Shown: positions 7,327 to 15,607 of the stretch, piece by piece
How positions within the stretch are numbered: the stretch's first letter is position 1
Layout: every line of letters starts with the position of its first letter
Assembly (NCBI GenBank): GCA_041394285.1
Contig: JAWKIL010000004.1
Location: 310,001-374,000 of the forward strand
DNA from: CADEDH01 sp041394285
Lineage (GTDB): Bacteria; Actinomycetota; Acidimicrobiia; Acidimicrobiales; SZUA-35
Length of the DNA: 64,000 bases
Direction: 5' to 3'
Position numbers and translations under genes: made by a program
The notes under the pieces: model-generated
The model's input: the letters and a program-made list of their open reading frames with translations, nothing else
Told to the model about the DNA's origin: nothing
The model's database searches: none

Positions 7327-9321
7327 TTACGGAAGCGGCTCGACCGCGGGATGGTCGACACCGGCGGCGGCGTAGGCGTCGAGCTCGTCGAGCGTCTCCC
7401 GCTCCAGCAGGGCGGCGGCCAGCGCGTCGAGCTGGGGACGATGCTCCCGCAGCAGGCGGCGGGCGTCGTCGTAGCACTCGTCGACCATGCGGCGGGTCTC
7501 GGCGTCGACCAGCTCCCGGGTGCTCTCCGACGGCTGGCGGGGGTCGCCCGGGTACCAGCTCTCGCCCTGCCCGCCGGGGAGCACGGTGATGGGGCCGACG
7601 GCCTCCGACATACCCCACCGGCCCACCATCTGGCGGGCGATCGCCGTCACCTGTTCCAGGTCGCTCTCGGCTCCGGTGGTCACGTTGCCGTAGACGACGT
7701 CTTCGGCCGCCCGGCCGCCGAGGGCCCCGGTGATCCGGCCCCGGAGGTAGGCCTCGTCGTAGCCGTAGCGGTCGGCCGAGGGGGCCTGGAAGGTGACGCC
7801 CAGGGCCTGGCCCCGGGGGATGATCGACACCTTGCGCACCGGGTCGGCCCCGGCGATCAGCATGCCGAGCAGGGCGTGACCGCTCTCGTGGAAGGCGGTG
7901 CGGCGGCGCTCGTCTTCCGACAGGGTGATGTGGCGTTCGGCCCCCAGCACGATCTTCTCCAGGGCGTTGGTGAGGTCGGCGTAGGTGATCGCCGTCTCCC
8001 CCTTCGACGCCGCCAGCAGGGCGCCCTCGTTGATGAGGTTCTTCAGATCGGCGCCCACCATGCCCGGGGTGGCGGCGGCCAGGGTGGCCAGCGAGACGTC
8101 GGGGGCCAGGGGCACACCCCGGGTGTGGACCTTCAGGATGGCCTCGCGGCCGGTGATGTCGGGCGGGTTGACCACGATGCGGCGGTCGAACCGGCCGGGG
8201 CGGAGCAGGGCCGGGTCGAGCACGTCGGGCCGGTTGGTGGCCGCCACCACGATCACGCCCTCGGCACCGGTGAAGCCGTCCATCTCGGTGAGGATCTGGT
8301 TGAGCGTCTGCTCCCGCTCGTCGACCCCGCCCAGGCTGGCTCCGCCGCCCCGGGCCCGGCCGATGGCGTCGAGCTCGTCGATGAAGATGATGGCCGGGGC
8401 CACCTTCTTGGCCTGCTCGAACAGGTCCCGCACCCGGCTGGCGCCCACGCCCACGATCATCTCGATGAACTCGGAGGCCGAGGCGGAGAAGAACGGGACG
8501 CCGGCCTCGCCGGCCAGGGCCCGGGCCAGGAGCGTCTTGCCCGTCCCGGGCAGGCCCGACAGCAGCACACCGCGCGGAAGCTGGGCCCCGACGGCCCGGT
8601 ACTTGTCGGGGTGGCGGAGGAAGTCGACGATCTCGACCACCTGCTCTTCCACCTCGTCGATGCCGGCCACGTCGTCGAACGTGGTGCGCTTGGCCCCCTC
8701 GGTCTCGTCGACCCGGACCGCCTTGGACCGGCCGAGGCCGCCGATCCCGCCGCCCATCCCTCCCCGCAGGGCCCGGGTGGCGAACACCAGCAGGCCGACC
8801 AGGAGCAGGGTGGGGCCGAAGTTGGCCAGCAGGATCAGCCACCACGGCTGGTCGCTCACGATGGGTTTGGCCGACACCTCGGTGCCCTTGTCGGTCAGGG
8901 CCTGGTACAGGTTGTCGTCGGCGAACGACGGGCGCTCGGTGGTGAAGTCCTTGACCTGGGTTCCGTTGACGTCGATCGGGTTCGTCAGCTCGCCCTGGAT
9001 CGTGTCGCCCTTGGCGCTGATCGTGGCCACGTTGCCGGCGTCGACCTCGGCCCGGAAGCGGGTGTAGTCGATCGTGGCGAGATCGTTGCCCGGTACGAAC
9101 AGCGAGGCCAGCAGCCAGTTGAGGGCGAACGCAGCCAGCAGCACCAGCCACCACCGGGGGCGCCGCATGGGGTTGGGGGGCTTGGGGGGAGGCTTGGCCG
9201 GGTCGTCGTCGGCCGGGGGAGCCCCTTCCACCCGCCACGGAGGCGGCGTGGCTGATGGCGGCTCGCCGGAGCCGTTGTCGGTGGTTCGGGAGGAGGCGCC
9301 AGAGGCCACGAGGGCCACCAT
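7327..9321 (-). CDS. ftsH: ATP-dependent zinc metalloprotease FtsH
   Basis: A 664-aa membrane-anchored AAA+ protease. It has an N-terminal Pro-rich cytoplasmic stretch, TM1 (WWLVLLAAFALNWLLASLF), an extracytoplasmic FtsH domain, and TM2 (WWLILLANFGPTLLLVGLLVF). The AAA domain has Walker A GLPGTGKT, Walker B IIFIDELDAIG and a second region of homology (NRPDVLDPALLRPGRFDRR); the protease domain has the zinc motif HESGH. It degrades misfolded membrane proteins and short-lived regulators. The start was set at MVALVASGA because upstream codons of the same open frame lie antisense to other genes. The Pro-rich 50-residue N-terminus before TM1 is longer than in E. coli. Confidence 0.95.
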   Translation of the reverse strand: MVALVASGASSRTTDNGSGEPPSATPPPWRVEGAPPADDDPAKPPPKPPNPMRRPRWWLVLLAAFALNWLLASLFVPGNDLATIDYTRFRAEVDAGNVATISAKGDTIQGELTNPIDVNGTQVKDFTTERPSFADDNLYQALTDKGTEVSAKPIVSDQPWWLILLANFGPTLLLVGLLVFATRALRGGMGGGIGGLGRSKAVRVDETEGAKRTTFDDVAGIDEVEEQVVEIVDFLRHPDKYRAVGAQLPRGVLLSGLPGTGKTLLARALAGEAGVPFFSASASEFIEMIVGVGASRVRDLFEQAKKVAPAIIFIDELDAIGRARGGGASLGGVDEREQTLNQILTEMDGFTGAEGVIVVAATNRPDVLDPALLRPGRFDRRIVVNPPDITGREAILKVHTRGVPLAPDVSLATLAAATPGMVGADLKNLINEGALLAASKGETAITYADLTNALEKIVLGAERHITLSEDERRRTAFHESGHALLGMLIAGADPVRKVSIIPRGQALGVTFQAPSADRYGYDEAYLRGRITGALGGRAAEDVVYGNVTTGAESDLEQVTAIARQMVGRWGMSEAVGPITVLPGGQGESWYPGDPRQPSESTRELVDAETRRMVDECYDDARRLLREHRPQLDALAAALLERETLDELDAYAAAGVDHPAVEPLP

Positions 9322-9366
9322 AGTGGCCGCTGGAACACGCCGGTGCGCCGGGCGGTTGTGGGAAGG

Positions 9367-10026
9367 ATGACGACACCCCGGATCGAGACCTCGGCCAAGC
9401 GGGTACGGGTGATGCTGGACGGCCGGTTCGTGGCCGACGCCCCGGCGCCCCTGCTGGTATGGGAGCGGCCGCACTATCCCACCTACTACTTTCCGGTGGC
9501 CGCCGTGGACCCGGCGGTGGCGGCGGGCGACGCCGCCTACACCCATACGGCGTCCGAGCTGGACGGGTACGTGGCCCTGCGATGGCCGGCGTTCGACCAC
9601 TGGCTGGAGGAGGACGAGGAGGTCTTCGTCCATCCCCGGGACCCGTACAAGCGGGTCGACATCCTGCGCAGCACCCGCCACGTGGTGGTGAGCGTGGAGG
9701 GGACGGTGGTGGCCGACAGCCACCGGCCCACGATGCTGTTCGAGACCTCGCTCCCCCGCCGCCATTACCTGCCGCTGACCGACGTGCGGATGGATCTCCT
9801 GCGGCCGTCGCCCACCCGCTCCCGTTGCCCCTACAAGGGCGAGGCCGTGTACTGGAGCGTGCACCGGCCCGACGGCGGTGGCGTGGCGCGGGACCTGGTG
9901 TGGTCGTACCCGAGCCCGGTGCGGGAGTCGGCCCCCATCGCCGGCCTGCTGTGCTTCTTCGACGAGCACGTGGACGTGACCGTGGACGGTGAGCCTCAGC
10001 CCCGGCCGGTGACGGCGTTCTCCTGA
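9367..10026 (+). CDS. Protein with two DUF427 domains
   Basis: A 219-aa protein made of two consecutive DUF427-type beta domains: residues about 12-100 (VRVMLDGRFVADAPAP through YKRVDILRST) and about 105-205 (VVVSVEGTVVADSHRP through VDVTVDGEP). Both halves share the layout V-x-V-x-G-x-V/F-VAD followed by a Leu-x-Trp/Phe-E strand, which suggests internal duplication. Actinobacterial DUF427 proteins are common and their biochemical role is unknown. It is divergent from ftsH across a 45-bp gap. Confidence 0.85.
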   Translation: MTTPRIETSAKRVRVMLDGRFVADAPAPLLVWERPHYPTYYFPVAAVDPAVAAGDAAYTHTASELDGYVALRWPAFDHWLEEDEEVFVHPRDPYKRVDILRSTRHVVVSVEGTVVADSHRPTMLFETSLPRRHYLPLTDVRMDLLRPSPTRSRCPYKGEAVYWSVHRPDGGGVARDLVWSYPSPVRESAPIAGLLCFFDEHVDVTVDGEPQPRPVTAFS

Positions 10027-10122
10027 TCGGCCCGCTCCACCCGACTGGCGAGCCCTCGGCGGACGACCGCTAAGCTCGGGGACCGGCCCAACCCGACACA
10101 GCCGACGACGGACCAGGAGATA

Positions 10123-11367
10123 GTGGTGAGCGATCTGGAGACGCAGCTCGACCCGGCCGAAGCCGAGGCCTTCCGGGCCCGGTGCCGGGCCTTCCTCGAC
10201 GAGCACGCCACCGGCTACACGATCGACGGTCCCGATCCCCGCTCCGAGAAGGAGCTGGCCATCAACAAGGTGTTCCAGCAGGCGGCGGCGGCCGCCGGGC
10301 TGGCCGGGATCACCTACCCGGCCGAGTACGGCGGGGCCGGCCTCACCAAGGCCCACGAGCGGATCTGGCGGGAGGAGTACGGCAAGTACCCCGACATGAC
10401 CACCCAGCTCACGATCAGCCACGGGATGTGCCTGCCCATGCTGGCCGAGTACGGCACCCACGAGCAGAAGGCGGCGTTCCTGGGCGACAACATCGCGGCC
10501 CGCACGCTGTGGTGCCAGATGTTCTCCGAGCCGGGCGCCGGATCCGACGTGGCCAGCCTGCAGACCCGGGCCGTGCTCGACGGCGACGAGTGGATCATCA
10601 ACGGTCAGAAGGTGTGGACCACGCTGGCCCACCTGTGCGACTACGGCATCGTCATCGCCCGCACCGACCCCGAGCAGGTCAAGCACCGCGGGATCTCGAT
10701 GTTCATCCTCGACATGAAGGCGCCGGGGGTGGAGATCCGGGCCATCAACCAGATCGACGGTGGGCGTCACTTCAACGAGATCTTCTTCACCGACGTGCGG
10801 ATCCCCAAGAGCTGGCAGATCGGGCCGCTCAACGAGGGATGGCGGCTGGCCACGGCCATGCTCATGTACGAGCGGGTGGCCATCGGCACCGGGTCGAAGA
10901 GCGGTATCTCCACCCCCACGTTCAAGTACCTGGCCAAGGAGGCCACCGAGCGGGGCAAGAACGCCGACCCGCTGGTGCGCCAGGGGCTGGTGCAGCTCTA
11001 CAGCGAGGAGACCACCCGGAGCCTGGTGGCCATGCGGACCCGGGACGAGCTCAAAGCGGGCAAGACCCCGGGCCCCGGTGGCTCGCTGGGCAAGCTGCAC
11101 GCCGGGCGTATCGCCCGCATGTCGCGCTCGCTGGTGCTGGAGATCACGGGCCCCGAAGGCATCGCCTGGGCGCCGGAGTCCGAAGACACCGACAAGCACG
11201 CCAAGAGCGTGCTGCGGAGCTTCTCGGCCAACATCGCCGGCGGCACCGACGAGATCCAGAAGAACATCATCGGCGACCGTGTGCTCGGGTTGCCCCGCGA
11301 CATCTCCGTCGACGTCCAGGTCCCGTTCAAGGACCTCAAGGTCGGCACGCAGAAGGCCAACGACTGA
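10123..11367 (+). CDS. Acyl-CoA dehydrogenase
   Basis: A 414-aa protein from a GTG start after GGAG (VVSDLETQLDPAEAEAF). It shows the ACAD layout: an alpha N-domain ending in LAGITYPAEYGGAGL, a middle beta-domain with WCQMFSEPGAGSDVASL and GQKVWTT, and a C-terminal helical domain with GGTDEIQKNIIGDRVLGLPRD. It oxidises acyl-CoA at the alpha-beta position using FAD and passes electrons to ETF. The LARD-like clade is common in actinobacteria using steroid or branched substrates; I cannot fix the substrate. Confidence 0.92.
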   Translation: MVSDLETQLDPAEAEAFRARCRAFLDEHATGYTIDGPDPRSEKELAINKVFQQAAAAAGLAGITYPAEYGGAGLTKAHERIWREEYGKYPDMTTQLTISHGMCLPMLAEYGTHEQKAAFLGDNIAARTLWCQMFSEPGAGSDVASLQTRAVLDGDEWIINGQKVWTTLAHLCDYGIVIARTDPEQVKHRGISMFILDMKAPGVEIRAINQIDGGRHFNEIFFTDVRIPKSWQIGPLNEGWRLATAMLMYERVAIGTGSKSGISTPTFKYLAKEATERGKNADPLVRQGLVQLYSEETTRSLVAMRTRDELKAGKTPGPGGSLGKLHAGRIARMSRSLVLEITGPEGIAWAPESEDTDKHAKSVLRSFSANIAGGTDEIQKNIIGDRVLGLPRDISVDVQVPFKDLKVGTQKAND

Positions 11368-11482
11368 GCCTTCATCGCCGGCGCTCGAACCGGATCAACG
11401 CGCACCCGAGAGCCTGGGCGAGGAGGCGTCCGTCAGCAGGCGCAGCGTGTGCGATTCGGTGGGAACGGGTACGGCTCGGGTC

Positions 11483-11938
11483 ATGGACATCATCCGGCAT
11501 CCCGACGGCTCGCTCACGGTCCCTGTTGCGCCCGGTCGCCATGACGGCGACGATCCCGACGCATCCGTGGCCGCTCCGACCGAGTCCCGGACGATCCGAC
11601 CGGGTGAAGGCGGCTACGACCAGGCGTTGTCCGAGTGGGACGCCCAGCAGCACCCCGACAACACCGCCGCGGTCTCCACTCCCTCGGGCCGCCAGGAAGC
11701 GATGGCTGTCGTCCATGCCCTGGCCGAGGAGCCGGGGCACGTGGCCGAGGCCGTCGACTCGCTCGACGATCCCGAGGGCAGCGCCGAAGCATTGCGCCAC
11801 GTGCTCGTGGGTGGCGCCCCGTCGGTCCAGGCGTTCGCCGACGAGGTCGCCGAGGCGGAGGGTGGCGATGCCCTCCCAGCCCACCGGGCCACGAAGGTGA
11901 TCGGCGAGATCCTGGCCGAGATCGACCAGCGGACGTGA
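11483..11938 (+). CDS. Hypothetical acidic protein
   Basis: A 151-aa protein from ATG (MDIIRHPDGSLTVP). It has no membrane segment and no recognised domain. The first 50 residues are polar and disordered-looking, with an RPGEGGYDQALSEWD stretch. The rest is helical and acidic, with Asp/Glu/Ala-rich repeats such as AVDSLDDPEGSAEALRHVLVGG. The same frame is open upstream inside the ACAD gene, so the start was chosen from the ATG after the intergenic gap. Codon use matches the neighbours. Moderately sure it is a real gene; function unknown. Confidence 0.6.
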   Translation: MDIIRHPDGSLTVPVAPGRHDGDDPDASVAAPTESRTIRPGEGGYDQALSEWDAQQHPDNTAAVSTPSGRQEAMAVVHALAEEPGHVAEAVDSLDDPEGSAEALRHVLVGGAPSVQAFADEVAEAEGGDALPAHRATKVIGEILAEIDQRT

Positions 11939-12028
11939 CCAGGCGGTGGCGCCGCACCGCGGCGCCACCGAACTCGTCGACGGGCCGGCCGTGGGCGCGG
12001 AGCCCGCACCGGCGCGCCGTCGAGATAC

Positions 12029-12040
12029 CTGAACGTTCAG
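12029..12040. promoter_or_regulatory. Perfect 12-bp palindrome before the questin-oxidase-like/MarR pair
   Basis: CTGAACGTTCAG is a perfect dyad ending 13 bp before the ATG of the next gene. The two-gene unit it precedes encodes a MarR regulator, and MarR dimers typically bind such inverted repeats at their own promoters, so it is read as the autoregulatory operator. This is inferred from position and symmetry only. Confidence 0.5.
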
Positions 12041-12053
12041 CTATCATCGGATC

Positions 12054-12887
12054 ATGGATGCAGCCAGCACACGTCGGGCGGTACAGGCACGGTTCGCCGA
12101 GGCCGATCCCGAGCTGCCCAACGGCTTCGCCGAGCACACCCCGATGGGGGCCGACGCGCTCCTGGCCCTCGGCCTCGACCCCGCAGCGGTCCTGGCCTGG
12201 ACCGCCCGCCACGAGCCGACACCGGTCGGGCCGGGGGCCCCGATCACCGTCCGCCGCCTGGCGATCCTGGCCGACCTCGAACGGCTCCCCTGGGACGAGG
12301 TGCTCCGCCGCAACCTGGAGGGGCTGGCCTCCCACGTCGGCGCCCACCTCTTCCACGGCCTGATCCGCACCGCCCACGCCGTGCGTTGCCTGCGGGCCGG
12401 CGGCGACGACCCGGCCGCGCTCGGCGAGCTGGCGACGGCGTTGGCCGCCTGGCACATCTGGGCCGGCACCGCTGACGGCCCGGCCGGCGACAGCTCCGGG
12501 CCGACCACCGCCGCCCCCCGGGAGACCATCCTCGACGCCGCCCGGCGGGGCGCCGGGGCCTGCGCCGCCAAACCATCGATCGTCACCATTCACGCCGTAA
12601 CGGCGCCGATGGCCTTCCTGCTGGTGGCCGACCTCGTCGACACCGCCACGTTCGGCGCCGCAGCCGTCGCCTTCGGCCACACCCACGCCCGCTATCCGGC
12701 GCCCCCAGCCTCGGACCGGACGGCCCGGCCCGGCGCCGACCACCTGGCCACGCTGCTCGACCACTGGGACGCCCACCCGGCGAAGCTCAGCGAGGCCGCC
12801 CTGCGCGGCTTCGACACCACCGGAGACGGCGTGTTCCTCGACGCCATGGCGGCGATCACGGGCCCGTGGACGACAACGGCGAGTTGA
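12054..12887 (+). CDS. Questin oxidase-like (DUF4243-type) protein
   Basis: A 277-aa all-helical-looking protein. Features that recall the questin oxidase-like family are GFAEHTPMGADALLALG near residue 25, HLFHGLIRTAHAVRCL near residue 100, LAAWHIWAG, and a C-terminal THAVTAPMAFLLVADLV. Fungal members perform Baeyer-Villiger-type ring opening in polyketide tailoring; bacterial members are uncharacterised. It is shorter than fungal questin oxidase. The gene runs 22 bp into the MarR gene, suggesting translational coupling. The family call is recognition by motif and could be wrong. Confidence 0.6.
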   Translation: MDAASTRRAVQARFAEADPELPNGFAEHTPMGADALLALGLDPAAVLAWTARHEPTPVGPGAPITVRRLAILADLERLPWDEVLRRNLEGLASHVGAHLFHGLIRTAHAVRCLRAGGDDPAALGELATALAAWHIWAGTADGPAGDSSGPTTAAPRETILDAARRGAGACAAKPSIVTIHAVTAPMAFLLVADLVDTATFGAAAVAFGHTHARYPAPPASDRTARPGADHLATLLDHWDAHPAKLSEAALRGFDTTGDGVFLDAMAAITGPWTTTAS

Positions 12888-13348
12888 CCGGGCTCGATCC
12901 GGGCCAGCTCGCCGCCTGGATCGCCCTCATCAAGCTGGCGGCCGCGATCGTGGCCCGGGCCGACGGCGAGCTGCGCCGCAACCACGGCATCACCGGCAGC
13001 GACTACGAGCTCCTCCACCACCTGTCGGAGCGGGACGAGGGACAGCGGATCAGCGACCTGGCCCGGGTGATCGACGACTCGTCGAGCTGCATCACCCATC
13101 GGGTGAACCGGCTGGCCGCCAGTGGCCTGGTGACCAAGCGGGCCGGCTCGGCCGACCGGCGGTCACGCCTGGTGGCGCTCACGCCCGAGGGCCGGGCCCT
13201 CCTGGCCGAAGCGGCGCCCGCTCACGCCGCCCGGGTGCAGCACTGGGTGGTCGAGCCCCTCACCCGGCGGGATCTCGCCGACCTCACCCGGGTGGCCACC
13301 AAGCTCAACCGTCACCTGCGGAACCTCGAGCCCGAGCCCCGGCTGTAG
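12866..13348 (+). CDS. MarR-family transcriptional regulator
   Basis: A 160-aa protein starting with GTG inside the end of the preceding gene. It has the winged-helix core: a helix with DYELLHHLSERDEGQRISDLARVID, a recognition helix SSSCITHRVNRLAASGLV, and a wing KRAGSADRRSRLVALTPEGRAL (the DxRx3-4LT motif). MarR proteins are dimeric and are released from their operators by small phenolic or lipophilic ligands. Its operator candidate is the palindrome at 12029-12040 upstream of the two-gene unit. Confidence 0.92.
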   Translation: MDDNGELTGLDPGQLAAWIALIKLAAAIVARADGELRRNHGITGSDYELLHHLSERDEGQRISDLARVIDDSSSCITHRVNRLAASGLVTKRAGSADRRSRLVALTPEGRALLAEAAPAHAARVQHWVVEPLTRRDLADLTRVATKLNRHLRNLEPEPRL

Positions 13349-13361
13349 CTAGGCTGCGGCC

Positions 13362-13808
13362 ATGGCTGAGTCGACGGGGAGTGGGCCGCTGCAGGCGGCG
13401 GAGCTCCGGGAACTGATCCGTCACATCATGGAGGACGGGTTCAACCGGGCCGACATGGCCGTGGTCCACGCCTCGTTCCACCCCGATTACCGGCGCCACG
13501 GGTTCGGCGGGCCGAGCGTGGGCTCGCTGGCCGAGCACGTGGCCGACCTGCAGGCCCGCCACGACGCCTTCGACGGCGCCCGGTTCGAGATCCACGAGAT
13601 CGTGGCCGACGCCGAGCGCCAGACGCTCGCCGTCCGCTACACGTTCCACGGCGTCCACACCGCCGAGTTCCTGGGCGTGGCCCCCACCGGCCGGGCCGTG
13701 ACCCGCCCGTCGGCCGCCTTCTTCCGGGTGCGCGACGGCAAGGTGGCGGAGGGGTGGATCGTGTCCGACGGCGGCGGCTTCCTGGCCCAGCTGCGGGGCG
13801 AGGCCTGA
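13362..13808 (+). CDS. SnoaL-like ester cyclase/NTF2-fold protein
   Basis: A 148-aa protein starting MAESTGSGPLQ. It has the SnoaL/NTF2-like pattern: FNRADMAVVHASFHPDYRRHGFGG, a long helix with HDAFDGARFEIHEIVADAE, VRYTFHGVHTAEFLGVAPTGR, and the terminal FRVRDGKVAEGWIVSDG. The fold includes polyketide cyclases and ketosteroid isomerase-like enzymes. It starts 13 bp after the MarR gene, so it may belong to the same transcript. Substrate unknown. Confidence 0.85.
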   Translation: MAESTGSGPLQAAELRELIRHIMEDGFNRADMAVVHASFHPDYRRHGFGGPSVGSLAEHVADLQARHDAFDGARFEIHEIVADAERQTLAVRYTFHGVHTAEFLGVAPTGRAVTRPSAAFFRVRDGKVAEGWIVSDGGGFLAQLRGEA

Positions 13809-13833
13809 CCGGGGCGAGGCCCCAACCAGACGA

Positions 13834-14546
13834 TCAGCAGATCACGCCGTCCGGCGATCGCACCACCCTGGCCGGCGTCGAACCGGCCCGTGACCGCGTG
13901 GCGTCATACTCCACCCGGAGCGTGTCGTCCTCCGGGAGGACGTAGGTGACGACGTGGGCGGCGTCGAGGCCGGCCGGCATGAGCACGTAGTAGCCGTTGC
14001 CGTGGAAGAGCTGCCGCAACCCCAGGTAGCGCCGGGTGTAGCGGGATCCCCTGATCTCGAAGCAGGCCACGCCGTTGCCGGTCAGGGCCAGCGGCTGCTC
14101 GGCGAACACGGTGACCTCCGGCTGGCGCTCGACGCTGCTGGCGATCGCCTGCGCCCGATCCCAGGCGGTGGCCTGGGCGTGCTTGGCCGTGAAGCCGAAG
14201 ACGGCGAAGAGCACGACGAAGGCCAGCACCAGCTTGGTGCCGGGATCGAGTGCCTCGTTGCCCAGATCACGAGCAGGACGCCGAGGAACGCCAGCGCCAG
14301 CGGCCCGAGCATGGGGGCCACGCTGCGGGTGATCAGATCCTGGGTCGAGTAGCCGTAGATGCGGGCATCGAGGCCGAAGAAGACCGCCTCCGCCTGGGTG
14401 CTGAGCGCCCCGAAGTAGGAGAGGGCCGACGCGACGATCGAGAGGGCGGCTGCGGTGGAGCTGGCCAGCTCCAGCTGCTTCTTGGCCTGCGAGAGCCCCG
14501 TCTCGGCCGACCCGGCGGGGGCCGGGGCGACGGCCACGTCAGCCAC
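13834..14546 (-). pseudogene. Frameshifted three-helix membrane protein
   Basis: Two overlapping frames together encode one protein. The first begins at a GTG (14546; VADVAVAPAP) that overlaps the stop of the lipoprotein gene by 8 bp and runs through ASSTAAALSIVASALSYFG and SVAPMLGPLALAFLGVLLVIW. At about 14250-14275 the hydrophobic reading moves to another frame (LVLAFVVLFAVFGFTAKHAQA), which ends normally at 13834 with a soluble domain containing FEIRGSRYTRRYLGLRQLFHG. Past the junction the first frame turns into Ser/Pro/Arg-rich nonsense. Either a one-base indel in the genome or a sequencing error explains this; I see no classic slippery heptamer there. Function unknown. Confidence 0.65.
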
Positions 14547-15483
14547 GGGCGGTGGAGGTCGTCGTGGCCGAGGTGGTCGTAGCCGAGGTGGTCGTGGTGG
14601 CAGTCGTGGTGGTGGGGTCGCCGGTGACGATCCCACCCGCCTTCACGTCGCCGATCGCCTTCGACGGGAGGCGGACGACGGTCGGGTCGGGGTTGATCCG
14701 GATCAGGCGGTCCTTGCCCACCACCTCGATGGTCGAGGGCCGGGCCGCAGTCCAGTAGTCGGTGGGCAGGGCGGCCAACGTGTCGTCGGGAAGGTCGGCG
14801 ATGGCTTCGTCGGGCACCTCGAGCAGCACGTTCGGGTCGACGGCGGGCAGGTGGTCGGTGTCGGCGGTCTCCAGGGCATGGGTCGGGTCCAGCGTGATGC
14901 GGGCCTCGATCAGGCGCTCCGGCGTGACCGTCCCGACGGTGTCGACCTCCTCGATCGCCTCGCCCTGGCCCCGCAGGTTGTCGAGCTCGTCGTCGCTCAC
15001 GTCGACGAACACCCACGGGCCGTCGACGAGCACGACGGTACCGAACCCGAAGGGTGGTGGATCGTCGCCCTCGACCAGGCAGTAGATCACGGTGTGGGTC
15101 TCCTCGTCGCCGTTGTCCGTCAACTGGGCCAGCTCGTTGGCGGCACCGCACGGGTTCGGGCCGTCGAACTCGTCCTTCGTCTCGTCGCAGTCCTTGGCCG
15201 ACTGCCCTGGATTGAACACATCGGGGCAGTTGTCCTCGGCCGCCGGGATGTCGTCCTGGTCGCTGTCGTCGTCCGGATCATGCGTCACCCGGGCGTCGGC
15301 GGTGCTCCCACCCGACCCGGACGACGTCGTCGACGAACCCTCCTCGCCGTCGGCCAGCAGGGCGACCGTGCCCCCGGCCGACGTATCGCCCGCCTCCTCA
15401 CAGGCGACGACCAGGGGAACCAGGGCCAAGGCCACGACCAGGGCCGTGGCCAGCGAACGCATCCTTCTCCCCCACCTCATCAC
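14539..15483 (-). CDS. Lipoprotein with thrombospondin type-3-like Asp repeats and Thr-rich tail
   Basis: A 314-aa protein. The N-terminus is a signal peptide with lipobox LVVACEE (Cys about residue 28), so it should be diacylated and anchored outside the membrane. Residues about 67-90 (DPDDDSDQDDIPAAEDNCPDV split by context) look like a calcium-binding TSP3-type Asp loop. Several Asp/Glu-Leu segments follow, e.g. VDPNVLLEVPDEAIADLPDD. The C-terminal 30 residues are a TTT/SATTT repeat. It is translationally coupled to the frameshifted membrane protein by an 8-bp overlap. Function unknown. Confidence 0.8.
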   Translation of the reverse strand: MMRWGRRMRSLATALVVALALVPLVVACEEAGDTSAGGTVALLADGEEGSSTTSSGSGGSTADARVTHDPDDDSDQDDIPAAEDNCPDVFNPGQSAKDCDETKDEFDGPNPCGAANELAQLTDNGDEETHTVIYCLVEGDDPPPFGFGTVVLVDGPWVFVDVSDDELDNLRGQGEAIEEVDTVGTVTPERLIEARITLDPTHALETADTDHLPAVDPNVLLEVPDEAIADLPDDTLAALPTDYWTAARPSTIEVVGKDRLIRINPDPTVVRLPSKAIGDVKAGGIVTGDPTTTTATTTTSATTTSATTTSTARG

Positions 15484-15607
15484 CGACCCACCTCCCGCTG
15501 CTCTCCGCGCATCTCAAGGAGGCGACCAGAGCGCCGCTGGATACATCACGACGGCACACGGCACCAGGGCGGCGACGCCGGGCCGCGACGCGGCCTACGC
15601 TTCGGCC

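Noticed and set aside
9322..11199. Long open minus-strand frame continuing upstream of ftsH
   Set aside because: It is antisense to the DUF427 and acyl-CoA dehydrogenase genes, has His/Gly/Val-rich shadow composition typical of high-GC antisense frames, and contains no domain; ftsH homology begins at 9321.
14240..14290. Programmed ribosomal frameshift in the membrane protein
   Set aside because: No slippery heptamer or strong downstream structure is apparent at the frame junction; an indel or sequencing error is simpler.
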